NCBI GenBank assembly: GCA_031380225.1
Contig: JANNFX010000110.1
Span: 1 to 51,694 of the forward strand
Direction: 5' to 3'
DNA length: 51,694 nt
Source: JANNFX01 sp031380225
GTDB lineage: Bacteria; Pseudomonadota; Alphaproteobacteria; Rhizobiales; Hyphomicrobiaceae
Of this stretch, positions 1 through 8,669 are shown in pieces; the stretch's first letter is position 1; the number at the start of each line of letters is the position of its first letter. Both the position numbers and the translations under genes were made by a program. Below the pieces are notes generated by a model that saw only the letters and a program-made list of their open reading frames with translations, had not been told where the DNA came from and ran no database searches.

Positions 1-2
1 AG

Positions 3-50
3 CGGTATCTTGAAATGTTGCGGGCCCGCAAAGCGAACATTCGACAATAG
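3..50 (+). CDS. C-terminal tail of a gene cut by the window edge (unidentified)
   Basis: The third forward frame is open from the window edge and ends in TAG at 48-50. It would encode about 15 residues with many charged and Arg/Ala residues (ending in KANIRQ), which reads like a real C-terminus. The other two forward frames look less protein-like. Nothing identifies the family, and a chance reading is quite possible. Confidence 0.3.
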   Translation, partial: RYLEMLRARKANIRQ

Positions 51-72
51 AAAAACCAACCAAAAGTAATGG

Positions 73-146
73 CGACCCCGGCTGGACTTGAACCAGCGAC
101 ATCTCGCTTAGAAGGCGAGTGCTCTATCCAGCTGAGCTACGGGGTC
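73..146 (-). tRNA. tRNA-Arg (anticodon TCT)
   Basis: The reverse strand folds into a complete cloverleaf. The acceptor GACCCCG pairs with CGGGGTC, the D stem is GCTC/GAGC, and the anticodon stem is CTCGC/GCGAG. The anticodon loop is CTTCTAA, so the anticodon is TCT and it reads AGA. The T arm is GCTGG-TTCAAGT-CCAGC, the discriminator base is G, and no CCA is encoded. No integrase or direct-repeat attachment site is seen beside it, so there is no evidence that it serves as an integration site here. Confidence 0.97.
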
Positions 147-304
147 GTGGAGACGGTTCGCAAAACAGATTTTGACCGAAACAGGTGTTTGCGCACTCCT
201 GTTGTTCCCGTCAATTCTTCGGGACGCTGTCTGGTCGCGCCCTTCTCATCTTATCACATCTCGAATAATGGTCTGTGACCCTGCTGACAAGCCGGGTGGC
301 CTGA

Positions 305-335
305 TAAAAAACGCCCGGGCGCAGGCCCGGGCGTC
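305..335 (-). terminator. Rho-independent terminator of the IalB-family gene
   Basis: A perfect 10-bp GC-rich stem (ACGCCCGGGC / GCCCGGGCGT) with a 4-nt loop is followed on the reverse strand by a run of T. It lies about 30 nt downstream of the stop codon of the reverse-strand gene that ends at 364, which is the expected place for an intrinsic terminator. Confidence 0.9.
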
Positions 336-363
336 GAATCTAGACACAATTATTGAGGCAATT

Positions 364-1212
364 TTACTTCTTCGGCGGAGCCGGCGGCGGCGGCAGTTCT
401 TTCGCGGCGTTGGTGTTCTTGACCTTCTGCTCGGCCTTGAACTTCTCGATCAGTTCTGCACGGCGCGCACTGATGGCTTGCATCATCTTGCCGCGAGCTT
501 CTTTGTACTGGGTATTATCGGTGGCTTTACCGGACATCGCAGCTTCAAAACCGGTGAGTGGCACTGGCACCGAGAATGGCTGACCGTTGACGTAAATCGA
601 ACGAACCAACAGCGAGCCGCCCTTCTTCATGCCGTCGAGGGTTTCCTGCGGCGCTTCAATTTCAGCTGTGCAACCGTTCGGCAAGCAAGCCGTGAATTTA
701 AGGTCGATTTGCTTGACGTCCTTGTTGTCGAGCTCTTCGCCCTTCTTGAGCTTTTCAGCCTGCTCGACGCTGAGGACCGCAACGCGGGCGCCGGCTGGAA
801 TAATCATGCCAAGCGGAACGGTTACTTGCAGGTCAGGTTTTGCATCGCCTTCGACTTCGCGGATCGCAGCCGACACAACGGTCATGCCGGTGTTGGCGTC
901 AATGGTATCGTGGAACGTGGCGCAAACGTTCTTTTCGGTTTTAACTTCTTTGCCATCGGGCCCCTTGGCGACGTTGCCGATCTTGTCGCACAACTTAACC
1001 CAGGAACTCTTTTCTTCAGCTGCAGCGCCTGCGGCGGGAGCGGCGGCTGCGGCTGGTGCGGCTGGTGCCGCAGCAGCAGGCTTAGCGGCTGGCGCAGCCG
1101 CTGGCTTGTCCTGACCCATCGCAACACCCGACAACCCAGCGAGACCGACGGCCGCCAGGGCCAGCGCGCTCATCGCTGCCGTGCGCGTAAATTTGGTAAC
1201 CACGTAAGACAT
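364..1212 (-). CDS. Invasion-associated locus B (IalB) family periplasmic protein
   Basis: This 282-residue secreted protein has a signal peptide (basic start, Ala/Leu-rich core, cleavage near AMGQ around residue 33) and then an Ala/Pro-rich linker to about residue 70. The IalB domain follows, recognisable from WVKLC, VTVPLGMIIPAG, KFTACLPNGCTAEIE and the C-terminal VNGQPFSVPVPLTGF. The domain contains several cysteines likely to form disulfides. The far C-terminus is a charged helix ending in a Pro/Lys tail. The IalB family is named after a Bartonella erythrocyte-invasion factor. In free-living relatives it is a common envelope protein of unclear role. A GGAAAGG motif precedes the ATG. The gene is monocistronic with its own terminator. 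Confidence 0.9.
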   Translation of the reverse strand: MSYVVTKFTRTAAMSALALAAVGLAGLSGVAMGQDKPAAAPAAKPAAAAPAAPAAAAAPAAGAAAEEKSSWVKLCDKIGNVAKGPDGKEVKTEKNVCATFHDTIDANTGMTVVSAAIREVEGDAKPDLQVTVPLGMIIPAGARVAVLSVEQAEKLKKGEELDNKDVKQIDLKFTACLPNGCTAEIEAPQETLDGMKKGGSLLVRSIYVNGQPFSVPVPLTGFEAAMSGKATDNTQYKEARGKMMQAISARRAELIEKFKAEQKVKNTNAAKELPPPPAPPKK

Positions 1213-1620
1213 AAGGATCTAACCTTTCCATGAGGAGCCGCCCGCGGCTCCGCCCCACTTCGACCCGCACTGCATTGATATGCAGGCTATAAGTTCGAAT
1301 TCTGATTGGATGCCCTAACAGCACCACTGACCGGCGGCGAGTAAGGCTCGGATTACGGCAATCCCGTGGCCGGTTTGGCGGCGCATCGGGCATCGATGCC
1401 GCTAGACCGCACGGGCGTTGCAATCCAGCAACGGCATATTCATCGCCTCCTCAATAATTGCGCCAGTCAGCGCCTCCGTTGTTGCCATCTAAGCGCCTGG
1501 TAGCGCTGCAAAGATATGCTATTCGGCGATCGCGCAGCGCCGATCCACCGCCGTTGGCTGTCTGCGGCAATTTGATCGAACATTATCAGCGGGCGTTGAT
1601 CGCGTGCTGGGGAGACCCGA
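1213..1620. promoter_or_regulatory. 408-bp divergent intergenic region (IalB-family gene / yejA-like gene)
   Basis: This stretch separates two divergent genes, so it must hold both promoters. I see no convincing -35/-10 pair, riboswitch-like fold or real coding sequence. Short open frames here lack ribosome-binding sites and protein-like composition. A GGGGAGA motif at the right end serves the GTG start at 1621. Confidence 0.4.
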
Positions 1621-3429
1621 GTGAGCCTGAGACCGTTCCCGATCCTGACCGGACTAGCCATTACAGCCTTTTGGTTTTGGAACACTCTTGCCACCGCAAT
1701 TGCGGCCGAACCTCAACACGGCATTGCAATGCACGGGCTGCCGAAAGAGCCGCTTGGTTTTGAGCATTTCCCGTACGTCAATCCTGACGCGCTGAAAGGT
1801 GGGCACATTGTCGTTGGGCAAACAGGCTCGTTTGATAATTTGAATTCTATGATCGTCAACGGCGAGCCCGCTGCAGGCATCCGCGAGTTTTTGATCGAAC
1901 CGTTGATGGCGAGAAGCCTCGATGAGCCGTTTGCGCTCTATGGGTTGATAGCGGAATCATTAGAAGTTCCTGACGATCGCAGTGAAGTGACCTTCAACAT
2001 CAATCCGAAGGCAAAGTTTTCCGACGGCCACCCAATCACTGCGGACGATGTCCTGTTCTCATTTAATACTCTTAAAGAGAAAGGCCGCCCCAATCACCGG
2101 ACCTATTTCAAAAAGGTCAAAACGGCCGAAAAGCTTTCAGACTTGAAAGTGCGATTTGCGTTCGAAGGTGGTGGTGATCGCGAGTTACCATTGATCCTTG
2201 GCCTCATGCCAATCATAGCCAAACACGTTTGGGACCCGGCGACGTTCGATACCACAACGCTGAAGCCGTTCGTCTCATCTGGACCCTACAAGATCACGCG
2301 CGTCGATCCGGGTGCCTCGCTGACCTACACGCGCGATCCGAATTATTGGGGCCGCGATTTGCCGGTCAACCGCGGCCGGTTCAATTTCGATGAGATTCGC
2401 TTCGACTATTACCGTGAGCCATCGGCGCTGTTGGAAGCTTTTCTCACCGGCGCTATCGATATCCGCAGTGAGGAAGATCCGGCGCGATGGGCGGAAGGCT
2501 ACGATAAGCCGGCCCTAAAGGACGGCCGTTTCCTCAAAGCCGAATTCGCAACCGGGTTGCCGGCTGGCATGCTGGGTTTGGCCTTCAACACGCGAAAGCC
2601 GGTGTTCAAAAATCCTGCTGTCCGCGAAGCGCTGATTCATCTTTTTAATTTCGAGTGGATCAACCGCAATTTGTATCACGGACTCTACCGGCGCACTGAA
2701 AGTTACTTTGAACGGTCATATCTGTCGTCGGCCGGCAAGCCTGCCGACGCGCACGAGCGCGAATTATTGGCGCCGTTTCCAGATGCTGTGACGCCCGCCA
2801 TCATGGAGGGCACCTATCGCCAACCGGTCAGTGATGGCACGCCCAACAATCGCGGCAACGCGAAGGCCGCCTTCGAAATCCTTGTCAAACACGGCTTTAG
2901 GCTCGACAATGGGGTTTTGCGCGGCAAAGAGGGCACGCCATTTACATTCGAAATCCTAACCGGCTCCAACCAACAACAGCCGCTCCTGTTAACATACGCC
3001 AACGATCTCGCACGCCTCGGCATCACAGCAAAAGTCCGAGTGGTCGACAGCGCCCAATATCAATCGCGGCTTAAGGAATTCGACTTCGACATGGTACAAT
3101 TCCCATGGCCGGCATCCTTGTCACCGGGCAACGAGCAGTTGTTTCGCTGGTCCTCGAAAGTGGCGTCAGAGCCAGGCTCATTCAATTATCCGGGGGTTGA
3201 GAATACGGCTGCCGATGCCATGATCAATGCCATGTTGACGGCGAATACGGCGGAGGATTTTGCCTCGTCGGTGCGGGCTCTCGACCGCGTGCTGCTCTCA
3301 GGCCATTACGTGGTGCCGTTATTCCACGTGCCGTCGCAGTGGGTGGCGCATTGGGCGCATATGAAATATCCGAAAGTGACTCCCATCAGTGGTTATTTCA
3401 TCGACTACTGGTGGACAGATAAGAAATAG
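1621..3429 (+). CDS. YejA-like extracellular solute-binding protein of a peptide ABC transporter
   Basis: This 602-residue SBP_bac_5 family protein starts with GTG, preceded by GGGGAGA. Residues 1-29 form a signal peptide ending TAIAA. YejA-type features follow: HGIAMHG, then PKEPLGFEHFPYVNPDALKG, the FSDGHPITADDV motif, SSGPYKI and DPNYWG. YejA proteins bind oligopeptides (microcin C in Escherichia coli) in the periplasm and pass them to the YejBEF permease/ATPase. No permease or ATPase gene is adjacent, so this is an orphan binding protein that either partners with a transporter elsewhere or has diverged. The downstream neighbour is a toxin-antitoxin pair, so it is not part of a transport operon. 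Confidence 0.88.
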   Translation: MSLRPFPILTGLAITAFWFWNTLATAIAAEPQHGIAMHGLPKEPLGFEHFPYVNPDALKGGHIVVGQTGSFDNLNSMIVNGEPAAGIREFLIEPLMARSLDEPFALYGLIAESLEVPDDRSEVTFNINPKAKFSDGHPITADDVLFSFNTLKEKGRPNHRTYFKKVKTAEKLSDLKVRFAFEGGGDRELPLILGLMPIIAKHVWDPATFDTTTLKPFVSSGPYKITRVDPGASLTYTRDPNYWGRDLPVNRGRFNFDEIRFDYYREPSALLEAFLTGAIDIRSEEDPARWAEGYDKPALKDGRFLKAEFATGLPAGMLGLAFNTRKPVFKNPAVREALIHLFNFEWINRNLYHGLYRRTESYFERSYLSSAGKPADAHERELLAPFPDAVTPAIMEGTYRQPVSDGTPNNRGNAKAAFEILVKHGFRLDNGVLRGKEGTPFTFEILTGSNQQQPLLLTYANDLARLGITAKVRVVDSAQYQSRLKEFDFDMVQFPWPASLSPGNEQLFRWSSKVASEPGSFNYPGVENTAADAMINAMLTANTAEDFASSVRALDRVLLSGHYVVPLFHVPSQWVAHWAHMKYPKVTPISGYFIDYWWTDKK

Positions 3430-3450
3430 TCAGCATGGCTCTGGAGAATC

Positions 3451-3648
3451 ATGCCGCCAAAAGTTCTAGAATTGGTTGCTGACCTTGAGCGCGCAGGATT
3501 CGCAAACCGCGGTGGTAAGGGCAGTCATCGCAACTTTGTTCATCCAAAACTGACCAAACCTGTTACCATATCTGGAGGGCCAGGCTATGATGCAAAGCAC
3601 TATCAAATCCGCGCCGCGGCCCGTGCGATCGAGGAGTCGAAGGCTTGA
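3451..3648 (+). CDS. hicA: HicA-family mRNA interferase toxin
   Basis: This 65-residue protein has the HicA double-stranded-RNA-binding-like fold signature: a first helix (KVLELVADLERAGF), then GGKGSHRNF containing the catalytic histidine, and HPKLTKPVTI. HicA cleaves mRNA and tmRNA independently of translation until HicB neutralises it. GGAGAATC lies directly before the ATG. The stop codon overlaps the start of hicB (TTG/TGA overlap at 3645-3648), so the two are translationally coupled. Confidence 0.9.
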   Translation: MPPKVLELVADLERAGFANRGGKGSHRNFVHPKLTKPVTISGGPGYDAKHYQIRAAARAIEESKA

Positions 3649-3884
3649 AGCAGAGTGACCGCTACGTAAAGATTGTCGAATGGTCCGAGGAAGATCAGGC
3701 CTACGTCGGCAGTGCCCCAGGCCTCTTGTTTGGCGGCTGTCACGGCAGCGACGAGCGCTCGGTTTTCGATGAACTGTGCCAAATCGTTGACGAGGCTATT
3801 GCGCTCTATCAATCGGATGGCAAGCCGCTGCCACCGGCAACGGCCGGGCGCGATCTTGCCAATAAACTTCAGGCCGCCGAGTGA
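3645..3884 (+). CDS. hicB: HicB-family antitoxin
   Basis: This 79-residue protein starts with TTG inside the hicA stop region. The N-terminal half is the degenerate RNase H-like HicB fold (YVKIVEWSEEDQAYVGSAPG, then a Cys/His turn FGGCHGSDE), and a helix follows that would dimerise. The C-terminus (PLPPATAGRDL) is short and has no obvious ribbon-helix-helix or HTH DNA-binding domain. It may therefore neutralise HicA without being a strong autorepressor. The gene is followed by 88 bp before the acyl-CoA synthetase. Confidence 0.87.
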   Translation: MKQSDRYVKIVEWSEEDQAYVGSAPGLLFGGCHGSDERSVFDELCQIVDEAIALYQSDGKPLPPATAGRDLANKLQAAE

Positions 3885-3972
3885 AAAGTGACACAGTCGT
3901 TTGCTTTCCTTGGTTGACGGGGACAAGGTTAGGGTGAACTTCAAAAACTCCCAATCTGCACTCTGGGAATTC

Positions 3973-5568
3973 ATGAGCGACCCAATCTTCGATCCAACCC
4001 ATTGGCCGCCAACTCTGCCAGACCGTTTCAACATGGCGGCCTATTGTTTGGCGCGTTCCGCGCGTGAAAAGCCGGATCACCCGGCGTTGATCATCGTCGC
4101 CAACGTGGACGACCCGGCCGCCGCGGAAGTATGGACATTCCAAGCTCTTGAGGATGCGGTGCTGCGTGCAGCCGCTGGTCTCGGTAAAATTTGTGCCGCG
4201 CGTGGCATCGAACCGGGCGCGCGCATTTTGATCCGGCTCGAAAACACCAGCGCTTATGCGATCCTCTACTTTGCCACTATTGCCGCGGGTTATGTTGCAG
4301 TCGCTGCCTCCAGCCAGCTGACCGCAAGTGAAGCTGATTTTCTCCTCGCCGACACTGGCGCATCAATAGTTGCTCTGGCCGAGGGCCTGCCACACGGCGT
4401 GATCCCCGATGATGTGTTGGTGTTGAGCGAAGATGATGTTCTTGGCTTGTTGCGCCACCCGGTGCGAGGCAGCTACGCGGAAACAGGGCCTAATCATCCG
4501 GCATACTTGATATACACGTCCGGCACCACGGCGAGCCCTAAAGGCGTTGTGCATGCTCATCGCGTCGCCGTTGGCCGCGTGCCGATGTATGAAGGATGGT
4601 ATGGCATCAAACCCGATGACCGCGTGCTGCATGCCGGCGCATTTAATTGGACCTACACACTTGGTACCGGGCTCATCGATCCCTGGGCCAACGGCGTCAC
4701 CAGTATTGTATACACCGGTATTAAGTCGCCCGAAGTCTGGGCGCCGTTAATTCGCAAGACACAGGCAACCGTGTTTGCGGCCGTGCCAAGTTTGATGCGT
4801 CAGATACTCAAGTATGCTCCAGCAGGCCCGATTGATTTGGGTCAACTTCGTCACGGGTTGATCGCTGGCGAGAGTCCGCCGCCGTCACTGTACGACGATT
4901 GGACGAGCCGCACCGGTTCTAATCTTTACGAAGCGCTCGGTATGAGCGAAATCTCGACTTACATTTCAACCGGCCCCAATGTTCCGCGCAAAGCTGGCGC
5001 GACGGGCAAGCCGCAAGCCGGTCGCAGAGTTGCGATCCTGCCAACGGATGATGACACCGCCATCACGCCATTGCCCGCTGGCGATGCGGGATTGCTGGCA
5101 GTCCATCGCTCCGATCCTGGGCTGATGCTCGGCTATTGGAACCGGCCACAAGAAGAACGCGATGTCCTGCGCGGCCCTTGGTTCATCGGCGGCGATCTCG
5201 CCAGCATGGACGACGACGGCTATGTCACCCACTTGGGCCGCGCCAACGACACAATGAAGGCGCTTGGCTACCGCGTATCACCCCTTGAAATCGAAGCTGT
5301 GCTCGCCCTCCACCCCACGGTGGCCGAGGTCGCCTGCGCAGAACTTCGTGTCAAATCAGACGTTTCGGTGATCGGCGCGTTCGTGGTGTTGCGGGCCGGC
5401 TGCACCCCTGATCCCGAGGCGATTATGGCGTTTGCCGCCGAACGCCTGGCCCGCTACAAGAACCCGCGCGAAATCGTATTTGTCGGGGCGTTGCCACGAA
5501 CGGCCAACGGCAAAGTGCGGCGCGCTGATCTGCAAAAACTCTACGCTGTTCCGAACGCAGCTTTTTAA
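3973..5568 (+). CDS. Acyl/aryl-CoA synthetase (AMP-forming, benzoate-CoA ligase-like)
   Basis: This 531-residue ANL-superfamily adenylating enzyme has all core motifs: the phosphate-binding loop YTSGTTASPKGVVHAH, GMSE, GYWNRP, GDLASMDDDGYV with the hinge, and the A10 lysine in PRTANGKVRR. It activates a carboxylic acid with ATP and transfers it to CoA. Overall layout and length resemble benzoate-CoA or 2-aminobenzoate-CoA ligases, but substrate cannot be read from the sequence. The frame is open back to a TTG at 3901. The ATG at 3973 is preferred because the protein family begins near this point and GGGAA lies before it. The small membrane-protein gene follows after 38 bp. Confidence 0.85.
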   Translation: MSDPIFDPTHWPPTLPDRFNMAAYCLARSAREKPDHPALIIVANVDDPAAAEVWTFQALEDAVLRAAAGLGKICAARGIEPGARILIRLENTSAYAILYFATIAAGYVAVAASSQLTASEADFLLADTGASIVALAEGLPHGVIPDDVLVLSEDDVLGLLRHPVRGSYAETGPNHPAYLIYTSGTTASPKGVVHAHRVAVGRVPMYEGWYGIKPDDRVLHAGAFNWTYTLGTGLIDPWANGVTSIVYTGIKSPEVWAPLIRKTQATVFAAVPSLMRQILKYAPAGPIDLGQLRHGLIAGESPPPSLYDDWTSRTGSNLYEALGMSEISTYISTGPNVPRKAGATGKPQAGRRVAILPTDDDTAITPLPAGDAGLLAVHRSDPGLMLGYWNRPQEERDVLRGPWFIGGDLASMDDDGYVTHLGRANDTMKALGYRVSPLEIEAVLALHPTVAEVACAELRVKSDVSVIGAFVVLRAGCTPDPEAIMAFAAERLARYKNPREIVFVGALPRTANGKVRRADLQKLYAVPNAAF

Positions 5569-5606
5569 TCAGACGAAACTTGAATTGATGTGCAGGGGAT
5601 CACATA

Positions 5607-5942
5607 ATGGCTGTGTTGCAAGAGATCGTCGCGTATTTGGCAGCGCATCCCGTAGTGCTCGGATGCTTGGCGCTATTCGCTTTGCTGGCTTTCATCGGCG
5701 GCTGGTATGTGCTCTCGCATCACTTGGGCGATCTGCTGACAACCGTACTTTGCGCGGCCGGCTTCGCATCCGGTATTCTCGTCCTCTATCGCGGCTACAC
5801 CGAAGGTATGCGCGATCTGATGGGTGTCGGCGCATTTTTGATGCTCGTTTTCCCAATCATTTATCAGCAAGGCCTGAAGATCGCGCGCGCCTATAACGGC
5901 GACGCTGTTGCGCGCGGACATGCTAAGCGGGCTGGGGCTTGA
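5607..5942 (+). CDS. Small integral membrane protein of unknown function
   Basis: This 111-residue protein has three likely membrane segments: about residues 15-36 (VVLGCLALFALLAFIGGWYVL), 43-62 and 70-88. Its C-terminus is basic and presumably cytoplasmic. AGGGGATCAC precedes the ATG. It lies 38 bp after the acyl-CoA synthetase on the same strand and may be cotranscribed with it. I do not recognise the family. A weak hairpin (AAGTTCC / GGAACTT) sits about 25 bp beyond the stop. Confidence 0.7.
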   Translation: MAVLQEIVAYLAAHPVVLGCLALFALLAFIGGWYVLSHHLGDLLTTVLCAAGFASGILVLYRGYTEGMRDLMGVGAFLMLVFPIIYQQGLKIARAYNGDAVARGHAKRAGA

Positions 5943-6172
5943 ACAGCGCATATTGCAAAGCAGCAAAGTTCCGGCATTTTGGGAACTTAAAGTCGTCTGC
6001 GAGCGATTTATTTAGGTCACAGCCTTTTAATCGTATTTTGATAGACTCATCTAACAGTGAGAGCAGATGTGTGCGGTGCCTTTAACTTTGTCACGTAACG
6101 GCACAGGCATTGCAGCGCATATCAGGCATAGGCTGCATGTCTCAAGAAGTCTCACGGCACGGAGAGTTGCCA

Positions 6173-7126
6173 ATGGCACTCGGCAAAATCGGATTGGCAT
6201 TGGGAGGCGGCGCGGCGCGTGGCTGGGCCCATATCGGCGTACTGCGGGCCTTGGCCCGTGCCGGAATCAAGCCCGACATCATCGCCGGTACGTCGATCGG
6301 CGCCGTTGTTGGCGGCTGCTATGCCAGCGGTCATCTCGATCAAATCGAAGATTTTGCCCGCAGCCTGACCCGGCGGCGCGTCTTCGGTTATCTGGATTTT
6401 AACCTCTCGGGCACCGGACTGATCACCGGGCACAAGTTGTGTGAGCGCCTCGAACAGCACATGGGCGATATGTCGATCGAACAACTCGATCGCAAGTTTA
6501 CTGCCGTGGCGACGGAAATTGGCACTGGCCAGGAAGTTTGGCTTTCTCGCGGCCGCTTGGTCGACGCCGTGCGCGCGTCGTACGCACTCCCTGGCATCTT
6601 CAAGCCAGTGAAAATCGACGGCCGCTGGCTGTTTGACGGGGCGCTGGTCAATCCCATCCCGGTCACCGTGTGCCGCGCACTCGGCGCGCGCTATGTCATC
6701 GCTGTCAATCTCAACGTCGATTTCGCCAGCCGCAGCGCCTCGTCGGCGGTCGGACTGGATGCAGACCTTGTTGAAACAGAGCATGAATCCGAACCCGTGA
6801 AAGGTCGTAACGGCGTCGCCGTCCGCCGGCTAATCAAGCGGCAATTGTTCGGTCGCGGCGAAGATGAGCCAGGTATTTCGACGATTATGATGGATGCGTT
6901 CAACATCGTCCAAGATCGCATCGCGCGCTCGCGTTTGGCAGGCGATCCTCCCGATGCAATGATCAATCCAAAGCTGCATGGCATGGGTCTGTTCGACTTC
7001 CATCGTGCAGGAGAGGCCATCGAAATCGGCGAGCACGCTGCCGCACGGGTCATCGATGACTTGCAACGCGAATTGGCAGCGCGTCGAGGCGGCACGCAGC
7101 CAACCTTGGTTACGGCTGCGTCGTAA
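6173..7126 (+). CDS. Patatin-like phospholipase (RssA-type)
   Basis: This 317-residue protein is a bacterial patatin-like serine hydrolase. The oxyanion-hole glycine loop LGGGAARG is at residues 10-17. The nucleophile is Ser41 in GTSIG, and the dyad Asp155 is in DGA. The dyad is complete, so it should be an active lipid acyl hydrolase, although physiological substrates of this RssA-like group are poorly known. The ATG at 6173 is chosen because GGAGAG lies 6 nt before it. ATG 6137 and TTG 6110 are in frame but lack good ribosome-binding sites. There is no signal peptide, so it is probably cytoplasmic or peripheral. Confidence 0.88.
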   Translation: MALGKIGLALGGGAARGWAHIGVLRALARAGIKPDIIAGTSIGAVVGGCYASGHLDQIEDFARSLTRRRVFGYLDFNLSGTGLITGHKLCERLEQHMGDMSIEQLDRKFTAVATEIGTGQEVWLSRGRLVDAVRASYALPGIFKPVKIDGRWLFDGALVNPIPVTVCRALGARYVIAVNLNVDFASRSASSAVGLDADLVETEHESEPVKGRNGVAVRRLIKRQLFGRGEDEPGISTIMMDAFNIVQDRIARSRLAGDPPDAMINPKLHGMGLFDFHRAGEAIEIGEHAAARVIDDLQRELAARRGGTQPTLVTAAS

Positions 7127-7152
7127 CGATACCGATTGGTCGTCCGATGAGG

Positions 7153-7584
7153 TCAGCCTGCCGCCAAATAACTGCGCAACGACGACACTTCCAATTCGAC
7201 TTCCGCAACATGGTTCTTGACCACGTCGCCGATCGAAATGATGCCAACCAACGCGCCGGCTTCCATAACGGGCAAGTGGCGGAAGCGGCCTTCGGTCATC
7301 AATTCCATCAGTTCGTCGATAGCGCTTCTTTCCGTGCACGAAACCACGTTTGGCGTCATGAAACTGACGACAGTTTGCTGTAGCGCTTCAGCGCCGCCTT
7401 CGGCAATGGCACGAATAATATCACGCTCTGAAATAATGCCATCGACGTGGCCATTTTCACCAACAATGACCAAGGCGCCAATCCGGCGCTGATGCAGCTT
7501 GGTGACAATCTCGTTCAGCGTCGCATCCGGATGAGCCGTTGCGACTTGCCGGCCCTTGAGTTTCAGTATTGCGGCGACATTCAT
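7153..7584 (-). CDS. CBS-domain pair protein
   Basis: This 143-residue protein is made of two CBS motifs (roughly residues 8-65 and 75-135) recognisable by VATAHPDATLNEIV, GALVIV, GIISERDI, RHLPVM and LVGIISIGDVVK. Such stand-alone CBS pairs bind adenine nucleotides or NAD-type ligands and often act as regulatory modules. No catalytic domain is attached. GGGAGACCTGAT precedes the ATG. It lies 102 bp downstream of the rhomboid gene on the same strand and converges with the patatin gene. Confidence 0.9.
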   Translation of the reverse strand: MNVAAILKLKGRQVATAHPDATLNEIVTKLHQRRIGALVIVGENGHVDGIISERDIIRAIAEGGAEALQQTVVSFMTPNVVSCTERSAIDELMELMTEGRFRHLPVMEAGALVGIISIGDVVKNHVAEVELEVSSLRSYLAAG

Positions 7585-7686
7585 ATCAGGTCTCCCAGCT
7601 CAAAAAACCGCCGGTTACAATTTTGCTGCGCATTTAACGATCTACTATTGAGGAGTTTGATCCCGATTTTCTGAGATGACAAGGCC

Positions 7687-8463
7687 TTATTGAAAAGTTG
7701 GTTGTGAAGTACTTGATTTCGCATTTGCGAAATCAAACCAGCCAAAACACAGCAATCCGAAGACAAATCCACCAATATGCGCTTCCCAAGCAATTGGACC
7801 CGATGCGCCGCCGGTGCCTATCCCGTAAACGGCGGCGGCGTTCATAATCAGCCATATCGCAGTTGCGAGAAGAACGCGGCGATCGGTCAACGTTTGCTTG
7901 AGCGTCATGAGTGGAACGCTTTTAGGGTGGTCGCGCAACTGGGCGATGCCGCCGCCGTCAATGGCCGAAAACAGGTAGCGCATGACGCCGCCCATCATGC
8001 CGGAAATTGCGCCTGACGCGCCAACGACCGGAGCTGCCAAGCCAGGGTTGAGCACCAGGAAGAGCAGCGCTCCCGATACGCCTGCGAGCGCCGAAAACAG
8101 CAAAAAGCGCGGCCCGTCAATGCGTTTGGCGATGGCGCCGCCAAACGCCAGCAACCAAGCGACGTTAAAGGTCAAATGCACGATATCACCGTGCAAAAAC
8201 ATATGGGTCAAGAACGACCACGCCATAGCCGGCTCGCCGCCCGGAATTTCGGAGGCATAACCGGCATAGCGGGCGGGGATAAATGCAGCGGCTCCAACAA
8301 TCCAGCTATCGGTCGCTTCGCTGACCCATTGGCGCAGAACGTGGATCGCGATCATCGTCACAGCCAGCACAGATACGACGCCTGGCACGTTGAAAACTGG
8401 TTCGCGGTTTTTTATGTCTTGGAGCTGATCGCGCTGCCAGTTCGGTCGTTCGACGTCGCTCAC
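7687..8463 (-). CDS. Rhomboid-family intramembrane serine protease
   Basis: This 258-residue protein has about six membrane helices and the full rhomboid catalytic set: HGDIVHLTFN (His96, Asn100), Ser150 in GASGAISG, and His229 in AHIGG. It would cleave membrane-spanning segments of client proteins; the client is unknown. The frame is open well upstream, but the upstream residues are low-quality Arg/Gly text. The GTG at 8461-8463 has AAAGGGGGG just before it and gives the normal family length. Confidence 0.9.
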   Translation of the reverse strand: MSDVERPNWQRDQLQDIKNREPVFNVPGVVSVLAVTMIAIHVLRQWVSEATDSWIVGAAAFIPARYAGYASEIPGGEPAMAWSFLTHMFLHGDIVHLTFNVAWLLAFGGAIAKRIDGPRFLLFSALAGVSGALLFLVLNPGLAAPVVGASGAISGMMGGVMRYLFSAIDGGGIAQLRDHPKSVPLMTLKQTLTDRRVLLATAIWLIMNAAAVYGIGTGGASGPIAWEAHIGGFVFGLLCFGWFDFANAKSSTSQPTFQ

Positions 8464-8669
8464 ATTCCCCCCTTTACCGCCATTGCGCGCGGCTTGATCC
8501 TTGTCTTTAGCGCCACGTTGACGAGGGCGGCAAGTGAACCACTTCAGCTTCGTCCCGCTTTGGCACAATTTCCTCGGCCTGGAGTTTGCAGATTGCCCTC
8601 TGTCTGGTGCCCGGCGATGGCACCCGGCGACTATTTTCAAGCCATCTTAAGACAAGGCCGGTCGTCATC

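Noticed and set aside
73..146. tRNA gene as an integration site for a genomic island
   Set aside because: No integrase and no direct repeat of the tRNA end is seen nearby; only one side of the tRNA is well covered.
172..1233. Long forward open frame across the IalB-family gene
   Set aside because: It is antisense to a well-supported secreted protein with a terminator and ribosome-binding site. The forward translation has no recognisable domain and an odd His/Arg/Cys-rich composition.
1213..1620. Riboswitch or small RNA before the YejA-like gene
   Set aside because: No known riboswitch core or strong terminator/antiterminator fold could be recognised by eye.
5966..5988. Hairpin AAGTTCC / GGAACTT after the small membrane-protein gene as a terminator
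   Set aside because: The 7-bp stem is weak and no T run follows on either strand.
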